Part shown: one piece after another, positions 1-13,200 of the stretch
Numbering within the stretch: the stretch's first letter is position 1
Layout of the letters: the number at the start of each line of letters is the position of its first letter
Assembly (NCBI GenBank): GCA_027886175.1
Contig: JAJNNQ010000137.1
Location: 8,002,001 to 8,066,000, forward strand
Source: Phylloscopus collybita
Lineage: Eukaryota > Chordata > Aves > Passeriformes > Phylloscopidae
Direction: 5' to 3'
DNA: 64,000 nucleotides
Position numbers and translations under genes: made by a program
The notes under the pieces: model-generated
What the model was told of the DNA's origin: nothing
Database searches by the model: none
What the model saw: only the letters and a program-made list of their open reading frames with translations

Positions 1-3000
1 GGGAAGGTGTGGATGAGACAGGTGTAAGGACTGAATTCATGTCTCTTCAATCATTTCTCCTTTTAACTCTTTGTCTTCCTTGTTTAGAAAATCTCAATGT
101 TTGCACAATGTTTACTATGGTAGTGGTAATAGTAAGGAACATATCATAAAGGAGAAAGTGACTTTTTTAGATGCACTAAGAGCTGAGCTTCACAAAAGAT
201 TGTCACACAGAAGTGTGGCATATTACTTCAGCCTCAGGTGTTGATTTTGCCTCACTAAATTACTATGAATATGCTTATTCTTTCTTCCTTGTCCTAATTT
301 CTTGCATATTGGTGTATATACTGACAGGCAGTTGCTACATTTCACCTCAGGGATTTCTGTACTTCGGTGCTTGATGAAGTAATCCCTTTGTCTAGTTTCT
401 ATTTAAAATCTCTTGGGATAAAAGGTAACAGATGAAGATGTGTAGAATTGCACTCATTCCAATCTAGCTGAAAAAAGTTGAAAGATACGATAATACAAAA
501 AAAAAAAAAAAAAAAAAATAGGTGCAGATAAAAAATTCTGTGAGCAAGAGGCATTAGGAAAAATTACCAAATCATTTAATTCTAAAATAAAATCCATCCA
601 CACCTTGATTTTTAAACAAACTTTTCATTGGGGGACTCATCTGTAAAATGTTGAGGTCAGCAAATAGCATTAACATACAGTAAAGATTACTAATGACCAC
701 CCGTTCCATGTAAAGTATCAATGTTTTGCTTATTGTATATGACACAGAAGGAGGAAGTAACACAACCTGCATTTTATTACTTGAATCAGATGCAAAAGGT
801 TTTCAAAACTTCAAATTCAACTGAAAGCAGCTGTTGGGAAAATATCATTACATTATACCTTAAGCTACAAAAGCCAATTTAATGGTGACATTTTATTTTA
901 TTCAGATGGTCCTTTCTTTTATTCTGTCTAACCCGGTAAAGCCTGTGGAAATTGTATCTGGATGAAATCACCAGAAGGTGAAGGGCCCATGACTAAAAAC
1001 ATTCTTTAAAGATTATTCAAGGTTACAGTCAAATGGAATAGCAGCACTAACGAGAGCAAAGGTCTCCATAGCTACAGGAAGTAATATTACATCGTTTAGT
1101 AGGGCCTTTAAGAAAACACAGTTTTCTCATTACTAGATTTGGTTAAATGTCAATTAAAGTGCTGAACAAAACCATTAGATACTATAGAAAACACAGGTAT
1201 TTTGAAATGTGGGGATGCAATTGCTCCAAACCAGTGTAGAATGGAGCCTGCAGGTGGAGTTATCTCACACCTGATTCACTTTGTGTTATAGCCATTGCAG
1301 CAGTTGAACTAACTCTTCCCCTGACTTGAGTAAATTATTCTTCTGTCTGTCTCTCAGCTTGGATATTAGTACATTAATCTTACATGGGGACTGATCAGAA
1401 CCACTGTACTTTACCTTCAATAGATATGAAAAGTACTTGAGGGCAGTCGTTCAAGTCAGCAGAGAATTGAGCCTGTGATGGTGCTCAGCCCATGACTACA
1501 CTCAGCTGAGGACACTTCCAGGAGTGTGAGCATAAAGTGCCCTTTGGCACCTCCCCTTGCTTCTGCACTGCAAATGCATTTGGCAGCCCTCAAAAAATTT
1601 TGCTGTCATGGAACTGTGATTATTACCTTCATTTTCATTTTGAGAAGACTGTGACAGCTTAGTAATTCAAGTTTTCATTTTATGAAAAGAAATTCTACTT
1701 TCTTTTGTTTTCAACCTGCTGCCTGATACCTTCATTTGGTGCCCTGCTGAACTAGTTACGAGAAATGCTGAATGCTGCGTAATCAGCTATTAGGATCATA
1801 AGAGATTAAAACATAAAACCAAATTAGTCTTTCTTTTATGCTAAGGAGGCAAATCCTGACTAATTTCAAGACCTGAGCCCAACGGAATAGAAATGTACAT
1901 GTAAACTAGGTATACCATCCCTTTAGGAAAGAAAAAATAGAAAAAATGGAAAGCAGCAAAGCCCAGAGGCACTTCTGGGTAGACAAATTTGTACATCTGC
2001 ATCTTCATTTACCAGATCCAGTAATGACACCAGTCTGAAAGGTTACCTTAATGATATGATTCTCTTACATGTACATTCAGATTATTTGGGGCATTTGTCA
2101 AAACTCTTCAGAATAAAATAGTTGACACCATTACCTAATAGAAAACTGAAGATGGGGAGCTCTGAAGCTTGCAGGAAATCATCATAGTTGCATCTAAACA
2201 TGATCATAACAAAATATGCAAGAACATATGTATACATACATCTACCCTTATGCATATACACTTCAATCAAAATCTAAATTGTGTTTCAATATATCAGTTT
2301 CACTTTACTAATATTCTGTGTTAAACAAAATGTAGCAATGAAACCACGCTTAATTCATAAAGCAAAAACAATTATATGATTTTCCTACAAATTCAGTCCC
2401 CTGAAAGTTATTAAATCTTGGAATGCCTTTTACTTTCAGTTTTTTTTGAAATTCCCCCAAAACAACAAAGAAAATCTCATTAGACTGTTATTCTTTGTAA
2501 TGTTAATAAAGTTTCCCCATACCTTGAAGTTCCTAACTCATAGTGAATATCCCCAAATGAATCCAACCAATGTTTTCTGGAAGAGCTACTACAGGTTATT
2601 ACAAGAAGTAACTCTGTATTTTCAGACATGTCCTGACAAATAGTTGTTCAGTCAGTAGCCACTTTCATATGTATTTTACAATAAACTTAAATATAACTAT
2701 TCTCTTTTTGTGTGTCTACACAATCAAGCCTTAAAACAGATTTTTGTTTCCTGCCCATGAATGAATCAGAAAAAAGATATTTTTACCCATCATCACAAAG
2801 ATCTTTCCAAACATAAGCATACCAGAAGCTCAAATATACAGACACAAAGAATTCTGAGAAGGTTCAGGAGAGCCAGTGCTGTCAAAGAAATTTTTGCAAA
2901 GAGGACAGCCTTCATTCCTCTGAATAAAAGTAATGCTGAGGTGGGAGAATCCTTCAAAAATCCCCTTTGATCCAACTTCTCTCTTTTTAGTTAAAAGTTC

Positions 3001-6000
3001 ATTGGAGTGGGGTTTGAACTGGTGGATAGAAGTTCTGCAACTGTTATGAAGTATAAACATTAGGAAATTAATTGATTTCTCCCGACTGAATTGCATATGT
3101 TGTGCTGTGTTTGAGTTGGCAAGGCATAAATAGGTTGGTCATTTTGAATTAGATCATAAAATTTCTTCAAATTATTTTTTCTCCATTTCCCATACAGCAT
3201 TCCCACTATTTACACAGCCAATGTGATTTTCTCTATTGTTTTGAAAGTCTTTGTTTGATCAAAAAATACAAAATCATATTTCTTCATGCATGACTTATGC
3301 AGCTGTTGACTTATGCATCTGTTCTAACAACTGCTTTAATGCAAAAAATATGAAGTGAAATAAAAATGAAATTGATAATTCATGTGCTTTTATACCTCAC
3401 AACACATGCCTTTGTTGAAAAACATGGCAATATTCTACTCTATTAAGCTAATTTGTTTATACAAATATTGCCCTGTGTACTTACTGCAAAGGATGGACCA
3501 TTCAATGTAAAACTGGAAAAGTAGATTGACATGTGAGGAAAGAATATCTTACCAAAAGCTCTTTCTAGTTTCTTAGTTTTTAAAGACTTACTAAGAGATT
3601 CTAAAGCAAGAGTATCTCTCACTGAAGGCAACATGCATCTGCCAGCTTTAAGTCTCACAGTAACAAGGCATTTAAACATGGGAACTGGGAAGGAAAAAAA
3701 AATGCTAAAAAAATGTGCTAAAACAGAATTTTCATACTATACTGCTAGGTTGGGAGCAAGTCTCACTCCTCATTTCTACATGCAGTAGGATGCACGTAAG
3801 GATGTTTTTCCTATGTTCAAACTCTTTTTCAAGCTCTCTGGCACATTACACAGCATGCATAATTTGTATTCCACGTAATCCACATTTGATGACTTTCATG
3901 GTATGCTGTAAAGCCCACCTTTCTTTGAAGTATTTACAACTATTGGACAATATAAATGCTTGCGGATTGTTAGCAGGGAAAGAAAAGAAGTTTTAATTTG
4001 TCTGTTTGCTGGTTGTAGTGAATACAGTTGACATGAAGAGTGTCAAGCAGCTTTTATGTTTATATCTGCTAGCAAGGACTCCTAGCTACTTTGCTATAAA
4101 AGTTTTCTTACAGCCACCTAGAAGCACGTTTTAAAACATTATTTCAAATTAATTTTAGTTTTGAAATTATTCTGCCTGCACTGACCATATTTTAGTGGAA
4201 GTCAGTCAAAGTATAATGAATAGCTTAAAGTGTGTCTATTTAGAAAAGTTAGGAAAAAATAGGTGACACCTATTTATAGTTTTGCAATGATTTTTAATCA
4301 TTTAATCCAAGGAAAAAACTACATTGCTCAGCTGAACCAGAGAAAACTTCTAAGTCAGAAAACAACAAGAAAGAGAACAAGACTTCCATTATGGATGATA
4401 CTCCATTCTATATACTGAAACATGTATTTCAGAATATATGCAAAGTGTGTTTATTCTGCACCAGACACTGTAGCAGAGGTGTAAAGAGTTGTATCTGATG
4501 TGTGCCCTGAGCCATCTATAGCTGTAGGTCTTAAAAAACTGTTTCTGAGCACCAGAACGAAACAAGTTAACACATGCCAGTGGTTTGGAGAATAGTTTCC
4601 TCTGTTCAAATCCCTTGAAGAGGATGTAGGGGGTGATGGAACCTGAATGTAACCCAGAATTCTTGCCACCTTGCCTTTCCTCCAGCACCACTGGGTGTCA
4701 AAAAGGAGCTTGAAATTCTTTGAAGGCCTTCCTGCAAATTGCTGCTTCCCAAGAAATAGTGACAGCTACCATTACTTCACTAGTCTGGAACAAGGACAAG
4801 CTAAAAAAAGTCTGTAAATACTCTTGTGCTCCAACTTCAGCTGCTAAAGGACAGACATGGCTCCAATACTTGTGCAGGAATGATACAGACCTTGCTTTCT
4901 TCCATGTAAGGAAATCCTTTCCCTGGTGTTTAATGGAACAAAGGCAGCTCCAAATGCTTCCTATTCCTGTACTAGTGTGGCATAACATCTGGCCTATATT
5001 TGTTAATTCCTTCATAAATTACAGACCCAGATTATTAGGGATTGTTGGGATTTTTACACAAATAGGGTGGGAATGTTTCCCTTGAACACTCTTACTTGTT
5101 TTGGGTGTAAAAATGATTTGACTGTGATCAGGATCAAACCTAGAAACTTGAAGTAATGAAGCCTTCAGACAGCTGGCAAAAGCACCATTTCCCCTTGCAC
5201 ATTTATCTTATTCAACTTGGGAGGCCTGGGGTTAATTAATAGAAGAAAAATTCTGTTAAACAAGGCTTTGTAAAGTAGATCTGCGTTCTTCCTGGACTTA
5301 AAACTCATTGGTTCTACTTTCTGGATAAGCATAAAGGAACTATTCAGCTCTTGGTATACTCATTTCATCTCACCATTGACATTCAAGCAACTCGAACACA
5401 GCATGAAGTCAACCTTTGGTGATGAAACACTAATGAATCTTTAAAAGGACTGTTGATGTAATACTTTGCTGATTGGATAGTGAACTCTTTATTTTTGTTT
5501 TCTACTTATAGACATGCTGATTGATGGAATAGTTCTTCAGATTCCTTAGGAATCCGAGGTTTTATTTCTTGCTGAATTTTGATTTTTAAGTTTAATTTTT
5601 GGGTTTGAAAATTGTTTCCCAGCAAGTGAGGGAAATGGAATGTGTTTAGTACCAAAAATAAGATAGAGCAGCACTAGCTTTGATTAAAAAAGGACAAACT
5701 GAGCAAGGAAACAAAACACACCCTGAGTCATTTCCTCCTTATCAAAAACATTTTCCCACTTACATGGCAAGACTTTAAGCATAAGACTTAAAGTATTCCC
5801 CACTGAAAATTAATGATTTGGCTGTTCATTTTCTGTAAACTATAAACTGATTTGCCGTGTCCTGTTCTGTGCTGATGGGTAATTCACATCTTTTGCTCAG
5901 AGAAGCATAATATTTCTTGGCTAACAAGAAAAGTTCAAAAAAGAGTAATAGTTTCACTTTTCCTACAGTAATAAATTGGATACATAGGGCTGCTGCATAC

Positions 6001-9000
6001 TGTCAGTTTCTGCTTTGCTTCTTTGTAGTACTTCAGAGAAGTTTTGCTGTTGTCCCTCCTGGCAACTTGTTGAAAAGATGTTGATATACTCTGTTTTAAG
6101 AAAGGATCAAAATATGTCTCCAGTTTGGAAAGATTAGGATTCTGAAAGAAAATGTCATAAATCCCTAGAGGTTAAAGCTGTGCTATGATAAATGTTTACA
6201 CAGGTAGAAAGTCTGCCATTTTCAGTACAAAGCCACTCTAACGTCAGTGAGAACGGCACACATGTGACAATGGAGACTGTTCCAATATCCAAGAACAAAA
6301 ATACTTAGGCAATTAAAACCCACTGTTAGAAGGATATTTCAATGGCAGCCAAAAGTTTCATTTTGGACACTTGGAGGAACTGGGACTATTTTAACAAATC
6401 AGCACCTAGACTGCTTCCAAAAATGCATTACTAGTTATGAAATAATATTTGTAGAAATGAAATATAAATTAAAAACAGGACATTTTTTCAACAAATGCTT
6501 ATTCTAATCAGTTCATTTTTTTCTAAGGATTTTGAGTATGAAAGACCATGTAATTTGAAAAAAAGTTATATTAAAAAAAAAGATGAGCAAAACAAGAGAA
6601 AATTTTCTGAATTATATACTTATTTCCTGTTATAGTTTCAAGATGATGAGAATTAATACAAAGGGTAAAATAGTTTGACATACAATTGAAATCTTTCATA
6701 GTTAAAAAACTATGCTTCTTTATCAATTGAAAAGTCACTTGAGGGAATTCAAAACTGGACACCATAAAAAAACATACTGTATCCATTCACATTCATAAAT
6801 CTATTTCTGTATTTGTCCTGCAAGCAGACTCTTTTCAAGTCTGATCATCTTTCTGAGTATTAGTCAGAAAATGTTTATCTTTTCTGAGCAACATAACACC
6901 TTTCTTTTGTTTTTAATTTTCTATTATTACATCAAAACAAATCAAACTTGAAGATTTTAATTGGATTCAAAAATACGAATGTGTATATTGTTTTAATATG
7001 TTACATTTCAGTACATGGAAAATATGATTTCCAGAGAGAAGAGGTCTTCAATCTTCTTTAAATTTTTCTTTAAAGGTGAAAGAAGACATCTTAAATTACA
7101 CATGATATAAGATGGCTCTAAAAATTCCATGGAGTCTGCATATTTTTAGGAGTCTGTGTTTAAAATTAATTCTAAAGTGCAAGGCTGAAGGTTTGAGGAT
7201 TTTTAGCAAATCTCATCAAAACATTAAAAGAATTCCAGCATGTGATTTCTTATTGTTACACATGGTATATAAAACCCAGAAACATTTGATGTAATACTCT
7301 TAATGCTGAGAAAACTCTCTGATTATTCTCTAAACTTTGATACAGCCCCAATCTAGAATGAGTCTAGAAAATAATATTTTCTAACCCTTAAGAGGTAAGG
7401 TTTTATTCAGTTATGGCAGGAAAAATAACAACTTCTTTATTTAAAGATGATGCTTAATATAGGTTTAGATAATATAGGTCTATATATAGCCTCTGCAGTA
7501 ACAGAGGATTGTTTTTGTTAATACCTGAAGTTTTGTCCAGTGCCACATGCCTGGTTTTCTAATAAATCCATTGATATCTGTTTTCAAATAATGGTTTATT
7601 TTCTATATAATACAATATATTTTAAGCATAGTTTATTTAATTTATGGTGTATCTCAAATTACATCATCCCTCAGCACATTTTTAAATATCCAAGAAGTTA
7701 TATTGCTGTATACATCCACTGGGACAAATTCTCTTCTAGTACACATACCAAGAGAAATCCTCTATGAGGAAGTCTACATCGAAGTCAATTAAGTGGCAAT
7801 CATTTGCAGCACTTAATTTTACCATTAAACTCTAAGCAGGGACCATAATTTTCCAAATGTATGTAGACATGCTATGATCAGGAGGTCTCGGTTGGTTAGG
7901 GATTAATTCTAGGAGTTATTGGAATACAAATATGTGACATTCACAGAGCAGAGCAAGAAGAATTTTTCTCGGTGAGTTTCACCCACAGTTAATAATAAAC
8001 TTTATTATGACAAGTACAAAATCACAGTAAGATCAAATGCAGGGCTACCTTCCCCTCTCCCTGATACAAAACTATTACATTTACATAGCATAGTGAAAAA
8101 ATAATCTGTGTGAGGGCAAACTATTTCATTATGTTCAAACTAGTCACCTGTTAATGTCTAGTTCTCTCCTACATGCTACTCAAAGCAAACCAAAACAAAA
8201 ATAAAACAGCCTGCAAAGTCCCTGAGTATTCTTTATCTTTAATCATGCGATAGATAATTTAAGATTCATGGCCATGACAGCCTAACATGATAAAACTTCT
8301 GTACATGCTTCTCTACAAACATCAACAGGAGAAGGGATATATGTGACAGTTGGTAAAGATTTATTTGGGAAATTGTGCTTTTTTTCCTTGCACAAATGGT
8401 CAGAGAGAGTGATGAGTGACCTCTTGCTCTGGGTTCAAGCCAGTTGCAAGAGGCAAAGAAAAATGGTACTGCTGGTCACTGAGAGATGAACTTCCCATTT
8501 GTCAATACAGCCTCATTGGGAAAGCAGGTAACAGCCTTGCCAGCATCACTGACAAGCTTCAGCTCAGGCCCACAGTACCTCTGCTCTCCTTACAGCTACT
8601 GCTGAAATGAGTAATACAACCTTTGGGCATTCTCAAGAGCTAACTTCATTAAACCAATTGATTATCATAAACTACTGCTGAAGTTTATAATACAGTATTG
8701 ACAAAGAAGGATGATATAATAAAAAAGGACAATGAAAATATACAGTGTGGAATAATACTTTGAGTTGTAGAACTGATTTAAGTCTCAAAATACCAAATCC
8801 CTGTGAACCTTAGAAAAAGGCAGAGATTTAGATCCAAGAGTAGCTTTAACTCCAGTTTTTACTCTAAGGTAAAATCCAGATTGTCAGATTAGTTAGATAA
8901 GTTATTACGTATTGATATTTCTGAATTTCATGCAGCTGTTTGACAAAGCCATTTGCATCTCTGACTATTACAACACAGCAAGATGGAAGGAAAGAATCAG

Positions 9001-10122
9001 TTTCCTCCCACCATGGAATCCCACTACTCTCCTTTCCAGACCTTCTAGTTCTTTCTTCCATCCTTGATGAATTTAGATCTTACCTCTTCAGTCCTTTCCA
9101 ATTTCATCAATTCTCTTTCTGAGTCCAGTATTAAACTAGTAACACTGGGAACTTCTTCAACAGCAGCTACCTCTAAGGGTGCTCATACTCTTTAATGTCA
9201 CCTGTCCGAGACAGTTGTCCAGCCTGATCTCGTAGTATTCTGAAACATTCAAACTTTCTTCACAGTTTCACCTTCAGAACAGTCCTACAGTTCTTTCATC
9301 TGCAGATATATATCATGACAAGGACAGTCAGACAGAGAGGATTAGGGTTCAGAATTGCATGTTGTTTTGTCAGATAATGACATCAGTTCCAATCTAGAAT
9401 GGCAAGAGGTCTATCCCATTTGCATGACTTTTTCTTCTGTGAAAACAGTTTTGGTCTCTTTCCACTTCCCAGGGGACATAAGGCTGTGTTCCAGGTCAGT
9501 ACATAAGTAGAAGCTTGTCCCACCATCTTACATAAGACCTGTTTAATCCACCTCTGCCTGACACTTCTCTACCTGTGTTTTAGTCCTTGAGCAGCATGTG
9601 AAGCTGCTCAGATATTCTTGATTCCTGAAACTACTGAGGCAGCTGGGAATCCCTATTTCTTCCCAGTTTGTACCTCACATTATAGTCTCTCTCCTTTCTG
9701 TTGACCTCACATTTAGCTATTTATTTCATGGTGTAGCTCACTGACATGTCCTGCTGCCTGGCATTGCCTAACACAAAGACATTCTATTCCTTGGGTCAGA
9801 AAAAAATGATGTGTCCATGCCTGGGACTCTAGTAACATTGCAGTTTTCAAGGATTTACCTATAATCCATCATTTAGAATGGTACACTTGAGATAATATTT
9901 TCAATGAAACAGTTTGTTGCAAGATTTTAACAAATATCAGTGTAGTATCTAGTGGATCTGTCTAAACTGTCTGAAGAGGTCCTGCCTTGGGAGTGAAGTA
10001 GAAAGTACAAAAAGCTCAGGACACTGTGAGCTGAGCACATTAACTTGTTAGTCAAACAGCATTTTGAAGAGAAGGTAGAAGAATACAGTAGGGTGCAATG
10101 TTAAGTTAAGAGAGCTGTATTA
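1..10122. other. Unique AT-rich non-coding DNA
   Basis: No gene or transposon was recognised here. The sequence is AT-rich with frequent stops in all frames. The only simple repeat of note is an A22 run at 497-518. The part at 4386-5085 carries three overlapping open frames of roughly 100-120 codons, two on the minus strand and one on the plus strand. None resembles a known protein, and open frames on opposite strands over the same bases suggest chance. This could be intergenic or intronic; nothing in the sequence decides which. Confidence 0.6.
497..518 (+). repeat. A22 homopolymer run
   Basis: An uninterrupted run of 22 adenines. No poly(A) signal or recognisable element body was seen upstream, so it is called a simple mononucleotide repeat rather than a retrotransposon tail. 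Confidence 0.9.
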
Positions 10123-10265
10123 TACAGAATCACAGAATATTCTGAGTTGGAAGGAACCCACAAGGATTATTGAGTACAATTCTTAACTGAATAGCCTGTA
10201 CAGAGATCAAACCCACAACTTTGGCAACGTTAGCACCATGCTCCACCCAACTGAGATAATGACTG
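10123..10265 (-). mobile_element. tRNA-Ile-derived SINE with CR1-type tail (TguSINE1-like)
   Basis: On the minus strand the element begins with a head that follows tRNA-Ile(AAU). It has an A-box-like TCAGTTGGGTGG (about 10241-10252), then the anticodon-arm-like ATGGTGCTAACGTTGCCAA, then a B-box-like GGGTTTGATCTC near 10202-10213. The downstream part, about 10123-10185, reads as a CR1 3' tail with TTCCAACTCAGAATATTCTG and a final TTCTGTGATTCTGT. A tRNA head joined to a CR1 tail is the architecture I know for the passerine SINE TguSINE1, which would be transcribed by RNA polymerase III and mobilised by CR1 machinery. The copy looks nearly full length. The family name is from memory and was not checked against a repeat library. 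Confidence 0.86.
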
Positions 10266-13200
10266 AGTCTGGCTAATGTCTGACTGGTGGAGTGGGATTC
10301 AGCAACCCTCATGGACATGCCTTCTGCCATAAAGGTGCACAAATCTGTCTTTTCTTGTCCTCAGTCTGCTGATCCAGTGAGGGAAAGGTATTCCCCCTTT
10401 CTTATCAATACCTCCAGCACCCCAGGAGTCTAAACAGGCACTGAAGTGATAACATTGAAGCGACAGTATTGAAGCCAACACAGCCTCACCTGAAGGTTGC
10501 AGTGCTAGCACATGGTGAGAGAGGTGACAATATCCAAAAGGTAACTGCATTTTGGCTCTCCCATTGATCCCTAGATCCAGAGCACTGAGGACTTGCAATT
10601 TCCTCCTGTTCAGGTCTCGTCAGCCCCCTGACCTGGTGCACTGTGTATGGAAATGTGACGAGAAGTTGTGGTGCTTGGCAATGCCAAAGTGTAGGGGCTT
10701 ATCTTATCTCTGATTGTGCCACAAAATGGGGCATGCCCTTGTCACCTGATGCGGTGGGTAGGAGAGAAAGGCTGCCAGCCAGCACTGGGTTGTGACTCCT
10801 CCTCAACTCGCTGCAAGCCTTGCAGGCACAAAGCACTGATGACCCAGTAAAATGTGTCACATATGTACCACAGAAAACAATTGGAAACAACCAGGCATGA
10901 GAACATAAAATCTTTAGGAGTTTTAACACAGAATAATCACATGTATTACTGTAGACTTTTATTCTGCCTCAAATATCTTTGTCTAGACCTCAAATGCATA
11001 CATACTTAGAGGTTCAATATTAACAAATAAAATAATAGAGGTAGTTATGTACAATTTAACTTTTATTTCTTAAGTCCAGTAATTTGTAAACTTGTGAAGT
11101 CTATATTCCATACATGTGCATATAGTCCATTATTTTATCAGTAGGTAGTAAAGAGTAGATTCCTTTTTATTTTTTTTATTTAGGCCATTTTGACGTAAGT
11201 TTGCTTTTCAATGATTTTTAACAAGCAAAGAAAAATCTTAACAAACTGTCAACAAACAGTCATTTTTTAATATGGTAAAGGTCAAAGTGATTTGAAAATG
11301 ATCAGATTTTTTTCAAGAGATCTCTTTTATAAATGCATTTAATTCCTTTCACACTACCCTAAGGTCAGCATGTGAAGGATATGTCTTCATTTGATAGCCT
11401 TAATCTAAATCTTCTTTGTGGTTAACATCTGATAGCCTTTTTGGCCTCTGTTTAGAACCTCACATCAGACCTGTCCACTCTTCTAAATATACCTTGATCC
11501 ATGTCTCTATTTTAGTACACAGAAATTACCTTTCAAGCTCTGTACACTGAGTTCAAAGATGTTAAACTGACAGGATCTGTGCACAAGTAGAAAGGAAGCT
11601 GCAGGAAATCTAAAGACAGAACAATAGAGAAAATAAGTGATTTGTATTCAAAGGAAATAGAAAAGAGTTTCAAATATATTAAGAGAAATAACTTTGAGAA
11701 ATGTGTTAATTTTTTTACCTTTTTGAAGTTCTCTGAAACCATCCCATTCCCCTCTAAGACTTAAAGTGAAATCTGATAAGAAGAGAACTTAATCTTTCTT
11801 TCAATCCAGATGGATTTGCAAGCATTAATATCTGATTGAAATCTGGTTTAATGTCACCAAATGAGCTGTAAACTTTCTCTCCCTACAGAAATGGTAGCCT
11901 TCTTGTCCTTTCTCCATGAGTGAATGGTATGTTATGGTTTTTTGGCACAGTATATTTTTCCATCTGGCCTCCTTGAACATAACCCTGAATCCTTCTACAA
12001 CAGATGTACCTGACCACAGTCTTCTGTGGTGGTTTCTGGATTGATGTTGTGGATATATTCATGTTGAACCACTGGTCAACACACCTGAAATCACCAGAAA
12101 AGGTGCTATGTCCTGGTGAACCATCACAATTTTTACGTGGAGAGAAACCTCAGTTGTGAACACCTGCTTGTGCTAGCCCCATGTCATGCTGAATTAAGTG
12201 TCAGCCTGACATTATTACCACATTTCAGGACTGCCATGTTCAGGTTATTCAATGGACACTCTACTATGTTGTTTATGTGTAGATGTAGCCTCATGAAGAA
12301 AGTCTAGGGCAAAGCAGCTGACTCAGCTAGATGTCCTGACTCACAGCCTTGTGCTCTGGCTAGTGGGTCACTCCTCTTCCACAGATCCTGCTGTTTCTTT
12401 TTTTTTCTGCAAGGATCTCAACGAACACTCATTGAAGTAAAAATAAAGAATCCCACTGCCATCTGTGGGCTGTGGGCCACTTCCAGACCAAAATAAATTT
12501 GGCTTTCAATATTTGTCCTGCATTACTTCTTATTAAAAACACATTCTCCTGTTTCTTTGCTCTCTCTTCCATCTGTCTATTTGTTGTGCTCTCTCTCTCT
12601 GTTGACACAATACTGGCTGAGTCTGATTAGTACTGTGACTTCACCAAATAGGTCACTCCAAGAGTAGCACTGCAGAGCTTTGGACATCTTTGAGATGGAA
12701 TTGGCAGCTTGCTTGCCCCAGTCACATACAGAAAGGTAGACCAGGACTTGTTTCCTCAAGGTGTTGTTTGCACCAAAAATTGTGCAGAGTAAGCAACTTG
12801 TGATTTTTCACATGCAGAAATAACACTCTGTCGAGTGCTTTAAAGATGATGTTTGGACTTTGGCTGTCTAGTTTGAGAATTCTCATCTTTACTGAGAGCT
12901 TCTTTCCAGCCATATATAAGATTCATAGTGTTCACATTTCACACTGCATTTGTTAGGTACATACCACAGCATAAGTCACCTGGAGCAGAAACAATACCAT
13001 GTGGTGAACTGAAGATCTCCAAAATGAACTGTTCATAAATGAACAGCAGACCATGGCTTGTTTTCCAGGGAAAAAAATATTGTGAATATTTTCAAATTAG
13101 GGAAGGAATGAAAATTTCATGATTTCTTCATGAATACACAGAAGAGGAAGGATACTAGGGAAGGCAGCTTTTTCAAATTTTTACTCTGGTTAAAGTTATC

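Noticed and set aside
10340..10860. GC-richer stretch next to the SINE, possible LTR or exon
   Set aside because: No recognisable LTR blocks, no coding similarity and no convincing splice pair. It was left as unique DNA.
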